A stretch of DNA of 64,000 nt, taken from NCBI GenBank assembly GCA_009917455.1, contig QZDS01000002.1, positions 186,001 to 250,000 on the forward strand, read 5' to 3'. Positions 8,484 to 16,863 of this stretch are shown one piece after another (within the stretch, counting starts at the first letter, position 1; each line of letters begins with the position of its first letter). The stretch comes from a bacterium 1xD8-48 (GTDB lineage: Bacteria > Bacillota > Clostridia > Lachnospirales > Lachnospiraceae). A program made the translations under genes and the position numbers. The notes beneath the pieces were generated by a model that was not told the DNA's origin, made no database searches, and worked only from the letters and a program-made list of their open reading frames with translations.

Positions 8484-9149
8484 GTGGAGAAAATCATGGT
8501 GATAGAGGACGACGGAGCTATCCGGGACGAGCTTGCGCTGATTCTGGAAAATGAAGGGTATGAGACGGTCCTGGTCACGGATTTTGAGGATGTGACCGGA
8601 CAGGTGATAAATTGTGCTCCGGCGCTGGTTCTTCTGGATTTGGGGCTGCCCGGGCGGGACGGTATGATGCTCTGCGCCGATATCCGAAAGAAAACACAGA
8701 CGCCGGTCATTATCGTCACAAGCCGGGATTCCGCAGTGGACGAGTTAAAAGCCTTAAGCCTTGGCGGAGACGATTACATTACAAAGCCCTATAATGTGCC
8801 GGTACTGCTTGCCAGAGTAAGGACCGTGCTGCGCCGGTGCGGCGGATTGCGGGAAGCGGATATTCTGGAGGCAAACGGGCTGACTTTGCATCTTACAAAA
8901 GGGATTGCGGAAAAGGACGGACAAAAAGCGGAGCTTACCCGCAATGAGCTGAAAATTCTGGCAAGGCTCATGTCCGATAAGGGCGAAATTGTATCCAGAT
9001 CCGATTTGCTTGAAAGCTTGTGGGATAATCAGATATATATTGACGACAATACTCTCAGCGTGAATATTACCCGGCTGCGGGCAAAGTTAGAGGAAATAGG
9101 TCTGCCGGACTTTATCAAAACCCGGCGGGGAATGGGGTATCAGCTATGA
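8484..9149 (+). CDS. bceR: OmpR-family response regulator, BceR-like
   Basis: A 221-residue response regulator: receiver domain (residues 1-115) with acidic pair Glu-Asp-Asp and phosphoacceptor Asp52 in Leu-Leu-Asp-Leu-Gly-Leu-Pro-Gly, then a winged helix (about 125-220) ending in Arg-Arg-Gly-Met-Gly-Tyr-Gln-Leu. The start is GTG 8484 with AAAGGAG 10 bases upstream. The stop overlaps the kinase start (ATGA). With the kinase and ABC transporter that follow it forms a Bce-type peptide-antibiotic sensing and detoxification module. The predicted operator is at 10157-10172. Confidence 0.9.
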   Translation: MEKIMVIEDDGAIRDELALILENEGYETVLVTDFEDVTGQVINCAPALVLLDLGLPGRDGMMLCADIRKKTQTPVIIVTSRDSAVDELKALSLGGDDYITKPYNVPVLLARVRTVLRRCGGLREADILEANGLTLHLTKGIAEKDGQKAELTRNELKILARLMSDKGEIVSRSDLLESLWDNQIYIDDNTLSVNITRLRAKLEEIGLPDFIKTRRGMGYQL

Positions 9150-10171
9150 CATTGAAAGCATTTTTATCAGACCGTTTCAGGCGCGTTGTTTTGCAGGGGA
9201 TTTTCATGCTGACTGCCCTGTCGTTTTTGCTTGCCACGGGAACGGCTCCCGGCGTGGCCGCGCTTTTGCTGATTGCGGCTTTAGTGTATTTTACCCTGAC
9301 GCAGGTCTATGACTACAGAAAGTGCCAAAGGCGTCTGAAAGAGCTGAACGCCGTGATGGATGGCCTGAATGAAAAATACCTGTTCGGGGAATGCGCTCCG
9401 CCGCCAAAGGACGCCTTTGAGCGTGCTCTTTTTGCCCTTTTTCGTCGCAGCGGGAAGTCGATGATTGAGACCGTTTCGGACGCCCGGGCTGCCGGGAGGG
9501 AATACCGGGAATATGTGGAAAGCTGGGTGCACGAGATAAAAACGCCGATTACCGCAGCCACTCTCATATGCAGGAATATGGGCGGTGAAAACAAAGATAA
9601 GCTGCTCCGTGAGCTTGGCCAGATTGAAGCCCATGTAGAGAGGGCTCTTTTTTATGCCCGTGCGGAAAGTCCGGAAAAGGACTGCCTTATCAGACAGTGC
9701 AGCCTTCATCAGATTGTATCGGACGCCATCAAAAACCACCAGACCCTTTTAATCGGGCAGGGAGTGCGCATAGAGACGGAGGGGTTTGAAAGCCGGGAAT
9801 CCGAATATCCGGTTTACACCGATGCAAAATGGGCGTCTTTTATTATAGGACAAATACTGCAGAACGCCGCCCGTTATCATGGAGAGGAGCCGGTAATTTC
9901 TCTGACTGCAATGACGCTGGGAAAGCAGGTACGGCTCTCCATAAAGGATAACGGAATCGGTATTCCGGCCCACGAACTGCCAAGGGTTTTTGACAGGGGA
10001 TTCACCGGAAAAAACGGACGCGCCCGGGGCGGCTCCACCGGTATGGGGCTTTATCTTTGCCGCAGACTGACCGCTTTTTTACAGATGGATTTAAAAATCA
10101 CCTCCACTGAAGGCATGGGAACGGAAGTAAGCCTGACTTTCCCGTCGAAGGAAAACCTTACAAAACTGTAA
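9146..10171 (+). CDS. bceS: Intramembrane-sensing histidine kinase, BceS-like
   Basis: This 341-residue kinase has two close membrane helices near residues 15-55 and almost no extracellular sensor, the mark of intramembrane-sensing kinases that take their signal from the BceAB transporter. Phosphoacceptor His129 lies in Trp-Val-His-Glu-Ile-Lys-Thr-Pro-Ile. ATP-binding motifs follow: an N box around Asn-Ala-Ala-Arg-Tyr, Asp-Asn-Gly-Ile-Gly-Ile, and Gly-Ser-Thr-Gly-Met-Gly-Leu-Tyr-Leu. It starts with a 4-base overlap with the regulator. Confidence 0.9.
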   Translation: MTLKAFLSDRFRRVVLQGIFMLTALSFLLATGTAPGVAALLLIAALVYFTLTQVYDYRKCQRRLKELNAVMDGLNEKYLFGECAPPPKDAFERALFALFRRSGKSMIETVSDARAAGREYREYVESWVHEIKTPITAATLICRNMGGENKDKLLRELGQIEAHVERALFYARAESPEKDCLIRQCSLHQIVSDAIKNHQTLLIGQGVRIETEGFESRESEYPVYTDAKWASFIIGQILQNAARYHGEEPVISLTAMTLGKQVRLSIKDNGIGIPAHELPRVFDRGFTGKNGRARGGSTGMGLYLCRRLTAFLQMDLKITSTEGMGTEVSLTFPSKENLTKL

Positions 10172-10172
10172 G
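10157..10172 (+). promoter_or_regulatory. Predicted BceR operator in front of the ABC transporter genes
   Basis: CTTACA-AAAC-TGTAAG is a perfect 6-4-6 palindrome. It contains TTACA-N4-TGTAA, which agrees with the TNACA-N4-TGTAA consensus I recall for BceR-like regulators. It overlaps the stop codon of the kinase gene and lies 96 bases before the transporter ATPase start, where such operators are expected. I could not place a clear -35/-10 pair in 10180-10240. Confidence 0.65.
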
Positions 10173-10267
10173 AAAAATCAATATCAATTCGCTACCACAG
10201 CCGCCGCATTTTGTGTATCCTGATTTCATAAGCCGCGTGGGTGCGGTACTGAAATCGAGGTGTTAAT

Positions 10268-11026
10268 ATGTTACAGGTGCAAAATATTGAAAAGTATTAC
10301 GGAAGCCGGAACAACGTCACCAAAGCCCTGGACCGGGTCAGCTTTGATGTGGCGGACGGAGAATTTATGGCGGTGATGGGCGCGTCGGGAAGCGGAAAAA
10401 CCACGCTGCTTAACTGCATTTCCACCATTGATACGGTCAGCGCCGGAAATATATTTCTGGACGGGGAAAACATAGCGGAGCTTCCTGCAGGCGAGCTGGC
10501 CCGTTTCAGAAGAGAGAGACTGGGATTTGTGTTTCAGGATTTTAATCTGCTGGATACATTGACCATAGAAGAAAACATTGGGCTTGCGCTCTCGCTAAAT
10601 AACCGCGACGCCGATAAGGTGCAGCGGCAGGTGCAGAAAGTGGCGGGGCAGCTTGGTATCACGGATATTCTGGAAAAGTTTCCCTGGCAGGTATCCGGGG
10701 GACAAAAGCAGCGTGCGGCATGCGCAAGAGCTTTGGTGGCCGGACAGTCGCTTATTCTGGCCGACGAGCCCACAGGCGCACTGGATTCGAAAGCATCCAA
10801 AAATCTTCTGGAAATTATGACACAGATGAATCAGGAATTGGAAGCCACAATTATTATGGTTACCCACGACGCGTACAGCGCCAGCTATGCCTCCCGGGTG
10901 CTGTTTTTAAAAGACGGGAGCGTCTTTAACGAGCTGATAAAAGGGGGACGCCCCCGGCCGGTTTTTTACCATGAAATCCTGGATGTGCTGGCTTTGCTGG
11001 GAGGTGATATCAGTGACGTTATCTGA
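10268..11026 (+). CDS. bceA: BceA-like ABC transporter ATPase
   Basis: A 252-residue ATPase of the MacB/BceA class: Walker A Gly-Ala-Ser-Gly-Ser-Gly-Lys-Thr-Thr (about residues 38-46), Q loop Phe-Gln-Asp-Phe-Asn-Leu-Leu, signature Val-Ser-Gly-Gly-Gln-Lys-Gln-Arg, Walker B Leu-Ile-Leu-Ala-Asp-Glu-Pro and D loop Ser-Gly/Ala-Leu-Asp. It is preceded by GAGGTG. Its 3' end overlaps the permease start by 14 bases. In Bce systems it powers both signalling to BceS and removal of cell-wall-active peptides from lipid II-cycle targets. Confidence 0.92.
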   Translation: MLQVQNIEKYYGSRNNVTKALDRVSFDVADGEFMAVMGASGSGKTTLLNCISTIDTVSAGNIFLDGENIAELPAGELARFRRERLGFVFQDFNLLDTLTIEENIGLALSLNNRDADKVQRQVQKVAGQLGITDILEKFPWQVSGGQKQRAACARALVAGQSLILADEPTGALDSKASKNLLEIMTQMNQELEATIIMVTHDAYSASYASRVLFLKDGSVFNELIKGGRPRPVFYHEILDVLALLGGDISDVI

Positions 11027-12941
11027 ATTATCTTTGCGCAACGCCAGACGTCAGGCTGGAGATTATCTGGTTTACTTTGTCACAATGGTTATGGCGGTAG
11101 CGCTGATGTATGCTTTTAACGGCCTGATTTTTTCAAGGGAGCTGCTTGCTTTATGCGAGCAGATGGAGGCACTTCCCCTTACAATCGCAATGGCAAGTAT
11201 TGTGATTGTGTGCATTATCGGATGGCTGGTGCAGTATACCACCGGGTTTATGTTTGCCAGACGGAGCCGGGAGTTCGGAACCTATGTGCTGATTGGACTT
11301 GAAAACAATCAGGTGGCCCGGCTGTTTTTTCTGGAAAATCTGGCGGTGGGAGCCGTCTGTCTTGTGCTTGGGATTCTTTCGGGAAATCTGATTTATCAGG
11401 CGCTGCGCGCTGTTATACTGGCGCTGTTTGGGATAAGATATCACTTTTCTTTTTCCTTTTCTCTCAAAGCGGTTGCGCTTACACTTTTTTATTTCCTGCT
11501 TATCTATCTGTTTGCCCAGATGAATAGCCGGAGACGAATCCGAAAAATGAAAATTTATGACTTGATTTATTTTGAACGGAAAAATGAGAAGGAGGTTATT
11601 TCCAAAAGCAAAAACCGCAGGCGCGTTTTTACCGCTTCCATTGTGCTGGGCGTAGTGGGAACTCTGTTTCTCATGGCCAGGAATTTTTGGTTGGGACTAA
11701 TAGGGGCGGCGTGCGTTATTGTGTTTTTATATGGCTTTTTTGCAAGCTTTTCTTCCGGTGTGCCCGCCTTTTTTGACAAACGACCGAAGAAAAAGTATCA
11801 GAAAGAGAATCTTATGGTTTTCCGCACTTTGTCGGCCAAACTGGCGACCATGGGAGTGCTGATGGCGACTATCTCGCTTCTTTTTACCGCCGTACTTGCT
11901 TCACAGGGAATGGGCCTGATAATTAAGGGAATACTTGAAAACCGTGCAAGGCAGACGAGTTGTTTCGATTTATTTATCGGTATTGGAGAAAAAGGGCGGG
12001 ACGCTGACGATTACAGGGAATATATCGAAAAAAATATTCCCCTCACGACATCCCACAGCTATTTTGTCTGGCAGGGCGAAAATATGCAGGTGATGGATTA
12101 TGTGGAGAAAAACGCAGACTATTACCGTAATTATGACTGTGATACCGTGATGAAATACAGCGATTACGCCATTCTCCGTAACATGCTGGGCTACCCGGAG
12201 GTTTTCCTTAATCCCGGGGAATATCTGATTCACTGTCAGCCGTATTTAAAGGATTTGCTGGAGAATTATGAGGAGACAATAACAGTCGGAGAGAATACTT
12301 TTCGTCCGGGCGGCGTCCGGGCAGAGGATTTTAACCAGTATGCCTGGGAAGGCAACGGCAGGGGCTTTCTTTTGATTGTGCCTGACGAAGCGGCGCAAAA
12401 TCTCCCGGCAGCGCATCGTATTTACGCGGCCATGACAAAAGAGCCGGTAAGCGAAGCGCAGGCCAGGGGGCTTGAAGAAATCAACGGACACGGAGAATAC
12501 GATACCCTTTATATAAAAACACAAATTGAAAAGGAATGCGCCGCCGCCACGGCCGCCATGGTTTTTCCGCTCTGTTATCTGGCGCTGATACTTACAATGA
12601 CGGCGGCTGCCATATTGACCATTCAGCAGCTTTCCGAGGCAGGACATTACCGCAGCCAGTTTGTGCTGCTCCGCAAGCTGGGAATGAATCGCGGCAGGAT
12701 GGAGAAGATACTGCGGAGGCAATTTGCAATTTATTACGCAATGCCCGCAATTCCGTCTCTTTTCATCAGCATTCCTTTTATTTTGAATATGGGAGAAGGC
12801 GTGGAGCCGGGGGTTATGGTGGGAGCAAGCCACCCGGTTGTGATACTGGGAGTTACGCTGGGGATGTTTTTTCTGGTTTATATTGTTTATATCGCGATGG
12901 CTTATAGCAGTATGAGGAGGAATGTGCTGCCGGTGGAGTGA
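11013..12941 (+). CDS. bceB: BceB-like FtsX-family permease
   Basis: A 642-residue membrane permease with about ten helices: one at the N-terminus, a block between residues 50 and 290, and a final block after residue 520. A large extracellular domain of roughly 200 residues (about 310-515) lies between them, the hallmark of BceB, where it recognises the peptide. GTG 11013 is preferred because GGGAGGTG is just upstream and the protein then begins Thr-Leu-Ser-Glu-Leu-Ser-Leu-Arg-Asn-Ala, the normal BceB start. Confidence 0.9.
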   Translation: MTLSELSLRNARRQAGDYLVYFVTMVMAVALMYAFNGLIFSRELLALCEQMEALPLTIAMASIVIVCIIGWLVQYTTGFMFARRSREFGTYVLIGLENNQVARLFFLENLAVGAVCLVLGILSGNLIYQALRAVILALFGIRYHFSFSFSLKAVALTLFYFLLIYLFAQMNSRRRIRKMKIYDLIYFERKNEKEVISKSKNRRRVFTASIVLGVVGTLFLMARNFWLGLIGAACVIVFLYGFFASFSSGVPAFFDKRPKKKYQKENLMVFRTLSAKLATMGVLMATISLLFTAVLASQGMGLIIKGILENRARQTSCFDLFIGIGEKGRDADDYREYIEKNIPLTTSHSYFVWQGENMQVMDYVEKNADYYRNYDCDTVMKYSDYAILRNMLGYPEVFLNPGEYLIHCQPYLKDLLENYEETITVGENTFRPGGVRAEDFNQYAWEGNGRGFLLIVPDEAAQNLPAAHRIYAAMTKEPVSEAQARGLEEINGHGEYDTLYIKTQIEKECAAATAAMVFPLCYLALILTMTAAAILTIQQLSEAGHYRSQFVLLRKLGMNRGRMEKILRRQFAIYYAMPAIPSLFISIPFILNMGEGVEPGVMVGASHPVVILGVTLGMFFLVYIVYIAMAYSSMRRNVLPVE

Positions 12942-12958
12942 AAAGGAAAGACTTTGAA

Positions 12959-12985
12959 GATTGAAGCGGAAAACCCGCTTCAATC
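12959..12985. terminator. Shared hairpin between convergent genes
   Basis: GATTGAAGCGG (12959-12969) pairs perfectly with CCGCTTCAATC (12975-12985) around a 5-base loop. It lies between the Bce permease and the convergent DUF1016 remnant and covers the latter's stop codon. Neither strand has a good T run, so it may be a weak terminator or an RNA 3'-end stabiliser. Confidence 0.45.
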
Positions 12986-13862
12986 GGGAGTCATATCTTG
13001 TGTTTCGAGCAGTTTTTTCAAGACTTCGGCATCTGGCAGGGCCTGTTTGAGCCTGTCCGGCATATCTTTCGTTGTTCTATAGGTTGCAACACCAAGCGGT
13101 TTATCATAATCTCTTATTACGTAATCAACAAATGACCTGTTCATGTCTTTACAGAGAATAATTCCAATAGATGGGTTGTCGTGGGGCTTCTTTACCGTAT
13201 CATCCAATACCGACAGATAAGAGCTTAACTGCCCCAGATAGGAAGCTTTAAATTTTCCTGTCTTTAGTTCCAACGCGACCAGACAATTTAATTCCCTGTT
13301 AAGGAATAAAAGGTCGATAAACATTTCTTCGCCGGCCATTTCAATTCTGTATTGGTTGCCCATAAAAACAAAATCGGTGCCAAAGCGGATAAGAAAGTCC
13401 CTGATATTTTTTACAATCTGATTTTCTATAACACGTTCGTCAATATCTTCGTCTTCCTCACCAAGATTCTCTATATTGATGAAGTCCAGCAGGTAATTCT
13501 CCTTGAATGATTTTGTCGCTTTTATTGCATATTGTGTGTCAGTGAGAGCATGGTCAAAGTTATTTGGGAGAGACGTTCTGTTTTGATAAAGATTCGAACG
13601 GATATAATCTCGCAGAATATATTTACTCCATGCGTGTACGCTACATTCATGGATATAGAAACGGCGTTCCTCTATTGTTGTTGTTTTTGTTATAATTTCT
13701 ATATGATGAGAAAAACTTAGAGAAAGGAATTCATTCCAGTTTAAATCGTCAGCCATTGACTGACGGCTCGGAATTACTGGAAACAGCCGCTCTGTACCGA
13801 CTCTGTTCTATGGCGCATTTTATGATAGTTACTGCGTCACCATATTTTAAAAACTCATCCAT
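12980..13862 (-). pseudogene. DUF1016/YhcG-family PD-(D/E)XK nuclease, internally deleted
   Basis: The larger piece (13756 down to 12980, 258 codons) is the linker and C-terminal nuclease of the YhcG family. It holds Glu-Arg-Arg-Phe-Tyr-Ile-His-Glu, Pro-Asn-Asn-Phe, and a PD-(D/E)XK core with Phe-Ile-Asp-Leu-Leu-Phe then Ala-Leu-Glu-Leu-Lys-Thr-Gly-Lys. The N-terminal DUF1016 domain is missing from it. However, a 37-codon frame from ATG 13862, with GGAG upstream, encodes Asp-Ala-Val-Thr-Ile-Ile-Lys then Ser-Arg-Tyr-Arg-Ala-Ala, the normal start of that N-domain, and runs out of frame into the second piece at 13749-13756. I infer a deletion of roughly 80-100 codons plus a frame change. The C-terminal part could still be translated alone from ATG 13756. 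Confidence 0.8.
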
Positions 13863-14059
13863 TTTTTATACTCCATAGTTTAAACTGCTTTTATTTCCGT
13901 TAACATTTCGACGTCAATCTACCCTGTTATTCTATCAGGTTTATATTCTGATGAAAAGAGCAACAAAATGAAATTTATGAATAAGGAAAACAGCTTGTGC
14001 TAAGATAAATTTAGGGGTAGAATGAAAATACAATTCAGTTGAGAAAATGGAGGAATATA

Positions 14060-15742
14060 GTGGCAAGAACTGTTGCGATTGGTCATCAGGACTTTAAACA
14101 GGTAATTGAAAATAATTATTTTTACATTGATAAGACTGATTTTATCAGAAAATGGTGGGAAAATGGGGACGCCGTAACGCTTATCACCAGGCCGCGGCGG
14201 TTTGGAAAAACTCTGAATATGAGTATGCTGGATTATTTCTTTTCAGTAAAGCATGAAAAGGAAGGCGGACTTTTTGAGAGGTTTTCTATCTGGCAGGAAG
14301 AAAAATACCGCGTTTTGCAGGGGACTTATCCGGTTATCAGCCTTTCCTTTGCAAATGTAAAAGAAACCAATTATGCGGAAGCCAGAAAAAAGATATGTCA
14401 GTTGCTTTCAAATTTGTATGTAGATAATGCTTTTTTGCTTGAAAGCAATGTTCTGGAGGAAAGAGACAGGGAGTTTTTCCGGCAGATATCGCTTAATATG
14501 GACAATACCCACGCTACGTTGGCGATTTATCATTTGTCAAAATACTTAAGCCTCTATTATGGGAAAAAGGTTATCATTCTTCTGGATGAATATGATACGC
14601 CAATGCAGGAAGCTTATGTGGACGGATATTGGGATGAAATGACGGCATTTATCAGAAGCATGTTTCATTCTGTATTTAAAACAAACCCGTATTTAGAACG
14701 GGCGATAATGACAGGAATCACAAGAATAAGTAAAGAGTCGATTTTTTCGGATTTAAATAACCTTAAAGTGGTGACATCAATATCTGATGAATACGGAACA
14801 GCTTTTGGCTTTACAGAGGCAGAGGTGTTTGCGGCATTGGAGGAATACGGCTATGATGAGGAATACGGGAAGAAAATAAAGAATTGGTATGATGGATTTA
14901 CATTCGGAAAATGGAAGGATATTTATAATCCCTGGTCAATCATAAATTTTTTGGATACAGGGGAATTCAGACCGTATTGGGCAAATACCAGTTCCAACAG
15001 CCTTGCAGGCAAGCTTATCAGAGAAGGTGAGCCGGCGGTAAAGATAACGATGGAGGATTTACTTCATGGCGGAGTGCTTCATACAATAATTGACGAGCAG
15101 ATTGTGTTTAATCAAATGAATCACAGAACCAGTGCCATATGGAGCCTGTTACTTGCCAGCGGCTATTTAAGACTGGAGAGCTTCGAGATTAATGACGGGA
15201 AAACGGAATGTGACCTTAAGCTGACGAACAGGGAAGTCAGGGTAGTGTTCGAGCAGATGATTGAGGACTGGTTTTCGGAATACACTTACGCTTACGGCGT
15301 GTTTCTTGATGCGCTGCTTCTTGGTGACCTGGATGCCATGAATGAATATATGAATCGTGTCGCCAATGAAACTTTCAGCTTTTTCGATACCGGAAAACGG
15401 GCTTCGGGACAGTTGGAGCCAGAGCGTTTTTATCATGGATTCGTGTTGGGGCTGATGGTAGATTTGGCGGACAGATATACAATTACCTCCAACCGGGAAA
15501 GCGGCTTTGGCAGGTATGATATTATGTTGGAACCCAAAAAGCCGGGACTTGACGCCTTTATAATTGAATTTAAGGTATACAATCCAAGAAAAGACAAAAG
15601 CCTTGAAGATACCGTAAGGTCCGCGCTTGCTCAGATTGAGGAAAAGCAGTACGGGACGGAGCTTGTGAAAAAAGGAATTCCGGAGGAGAAAATCAGGAAA
15701 TACGGCTTTGCCTTTGAGGAGAAAAACGTACTGATAGGATAA
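14060..15742 (+). CDS. AAA-ATPase with C-terminal PD-(D/E)XK nuclease domain
   Basis: A 560-residue protein of the clostridial and Bacteroides family AAA-ATPase_like plus PDDEXK_9. The N-terminal half has Phe-Tyr-Ile-Asp-Lys-Thr, the degenerate Walker A Arg-Pro-Arg-Arg-Phe-Gly-Lys-Thr near residues 45-52, Walker B Ile-Ile-Leu-Leu-Asp-Glu-Tyr-Asp-Thr-Pro and sensor region Thr-Gly-Ile-Thr-Arg-Ile. The C-terminus carries a nuclease core with Gly-Arg-Tyr-Asp-Ile-Met-Leu and Ile-Ile-Glu-Phe-Lys-Val. The start is GTG 14060 with GGAGGA 5 bases upstream. The function is unknown; a mobile-element or defence-like role has been suggested for the family. A close paralogue is at 35599-37341. Confidence 0.88.
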   Translation: MARTVAIGHQDFKQVIENNYFYIDKTDFIRKWWENGDAVTLITRPRRFGKTLNMSMLDYFFSVKHEKEGGLFERFSIWQEEKYRVLQGTYPVISLSFANVKETNYAEARKKICQLLSNLYVDNAFLLESNVLEERDREFFRQISLNMDNTHATLAIYHLSKYLSLYYGKKVIILLDEYDTPMQEAYVDGYWDEMTAFIRSMFHSVFKTNPYLERAIMTGITRISKESIFSDLNNLKVVTSISDEYGTAFGFTEAEVFAALEEYGYDEEYGKKIKNWYDGFTFGKWKDIYNPWSIINFLDTGEFRPYWANTSSNSLAGKLIREGEPAVKITMEDLLHGGVLHTIIDEQIVFNQMNHRTSAIWSLLLASGYLRLESFEINDGKTECDLKLTNREVRVVFEQMIEDWFSEYTYAYGVFLDALLLGDLDAMNEYMNRVANETFSFFDTGKRASGQLEPERFYHGFVLGLMVDLADRYTITSNRESGFGRYDIMLEPKKPGLDAFIIEFKVYNPRKDKSLEDTVRSALAQIEEKQYGTELVKKGIPEEKIRKYGFAFEEKNVLIG

Positions 15743-15762
15743 CTGAATATTTAAAATACACG

Positions 15763-15843
15763 TTTGCGAGGGAACTGAACAAGTTGAAAAAGGTAAGACC
15801 TGACCTCTGGACCTGTCGGCTAATACCGGCGTAGGGAAGCAAT
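15763..15843 (+). ncRNA. TPP riboswitch (THI element)
   Basis: The conserved 3' half is clear: ACCTGACC near 15799, then GGCTAATACCGGCGTAGGGA at 15818-15837, matching the TPP aptamer consensus (ACCTGA...GATAATGCCAGCGTAGGGA). P1 is TTGC/GCAA (15764-15767 with 15839-15842), P3 is AACT/AGTT, and P2 is GG...CC. It controls thiD-thiE. Bases 15836-15853 can pair with 15893-15910 at 14 of 18 positions, which would form an antiterminator excluding both P1 and the terminator at 15901-15931. Thiamine pyrophosphate is therefore predicted to switch transcription off. Confidence 0.9.
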
Positions 15844-15900
15844 TTCTTACGCCATAACCATGCACAAAATGAGCCGACAACAATGCAGACACGGCGTTTG

Positions 15901-15931
15901 AAAGAGCTTCTGTTTTTCGGGAGCTTTTTTT
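15901..15931 (+). terminator. TPP-riboswitch-controlled intrinsic terminator
   Basis: AAAGAGCTTC (15901-15910) pairs with GGAGCTTTTT (15920-15929) with two G-U pairs, followed by T residues. Its 5' arm is also the 3' arm of the predicted antiterminator (15836-15853 with 15893-15910), so the two structures exclude each other. It lies 108 bases before the thiD start. Confidence 0.7.
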
Positions 15932-16038
15932 GCGTTCTGAAAAATGCAGCGGCTGCAAAAGGCGGGCCGGTGCGAAGCTTTTTCAGAAGGCTGAAAAACC
16001 AGATATATAAAAACAAACGAAAGAGAGGTAGTAAATTT

Positions 16039-16860
16039 ATGAAAAAAGTATTAAGTGTTGCAGGCTCGGACTGCAGCGGCGGCGCGGGCATTCAGGCGGA
16101 TTTAAAAACCTTTGCCGCCCATGGGGTTTTTGGAATGAGCGTGATTGTCTCCGTTGTGGCTGAAAATACCAGTCGTGTAATCGGCATTCAAAACGTCACC
16201 GCAGATATGATAGAAAAGCAGATGGATGCCGTTTTTGAGGATATCGGAGCGGACGCCGTGAAAATCGGCATGCTGCCTGAGCCGGAAAGTATGGAAGCGG
16301 TTGCCGGAAAAATCAGGCAGTACCGGCCCCCAATCGTAGTGACAGACCCTGTTATGTATGCCAAAAACGGCTGTCCTTTGATGGCGGAAGAGGCAGTTGA
16401 CACATTGATAAAAACCATATTGCCGATTTCCGATATTTTGACGCCGAATATTCCCGAAGCGGAAAAAATAGCCGGCATGAAAATTACCTGTGTAAAAGAT
16501 ATGGAAATGGCAGCGCGGAAAATATGCGGTATGGGAAGCCGGGCGGTGGTGGTAAAAGGCGGCCATGCTTTGGGCAGCGCGCTGGATGTTCTGTATGACG
16601 GAAAAGAGTTTTTCCATTTCGACACGGAAAGGATTGAGACAAAAAATACCCATGGAACAGGCTGCACCTTTTCGTCGGCGGTTGCGGCCTGGCTGGCAAA
16701 AGGAAAAGATATCCGGGAAGCGGTAAGTCTGGCAAAGGATTACGTGACGGCAGCAATTAAGCATTCCCTTTCGATTGGAAAAGGAAACGGGCCCACACAT
16801 CATTTCTGGCAGATGTATCAGTCGGGGCTGTGTGAGATGGAAAGAGAGGAGGCAGAGTGA
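16039..16860 (+). CDS. thiD: Hydroxymethylpyrimidine/phosphomethylpyrimidine kinase
   Basis: This 273-residue ribokinase-fold kinase phosphorylates HMP and HMP-P to HMP-PP for thiamine synthesis. Features are Ser-Val-Ala-Gly-Ser-Asp-Cys-Ser-Gly-Gly-Ala-Gly-Ile-Gln-Ala-Asp at the N-terminus, Thr-Asp-Pro-Val-Met in the middle, Thr-Pro-Asn-Ile-Pro-Glu-Ala and the catalytic anion-hole motif His-Gly-Thr-Gly-Cys-Thr-Phe-Ser near residue 215. ATG 16039 has GAGAGGTAG upstream; a longer in-frame reading would run into the riboswitch expression platform. The gene is four bases from thiE. Confidence 0.95.
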   Translation: MKKVLSVAGSDCSGGAGIQADLKTFAAHGVFGMSVIVSVVAENTSRVIGIQNVTADMIEKQMDAVFEDIGADAVKIGMLPEPESMEAVAGKIRQYRPPIVVTDPVMYAKNGCPLMAEEAVDTLIKTILPISDILTPNIPEAEKIAGMKITCVKDMEMAARKICGMGSRAVVVKGGHALGSALDVLYDGKEFFHFDTERIETKNTHGTGCTFSSAVAAWLAKGKDIREAVSLAKDYVTAAIKHSLSIGKGNGPTHHFWQMYQSGLCEMEREEAE

Positions 16861-16863
16861 AAA

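Noticed and set aside
12246-12983. Minus-strand frame of 245 codons opposite the Bce permease
   Set aside because: Shadow frame; His/Arg/Pro-rich as expected from reversed membrane-helix codons.
15883-16038. Longer N-terminus for ThiD
   Set aside because: The extra codons run through the riboswitch terminator, and ATG 16039 has the ribosome site and the conserved start of the family.
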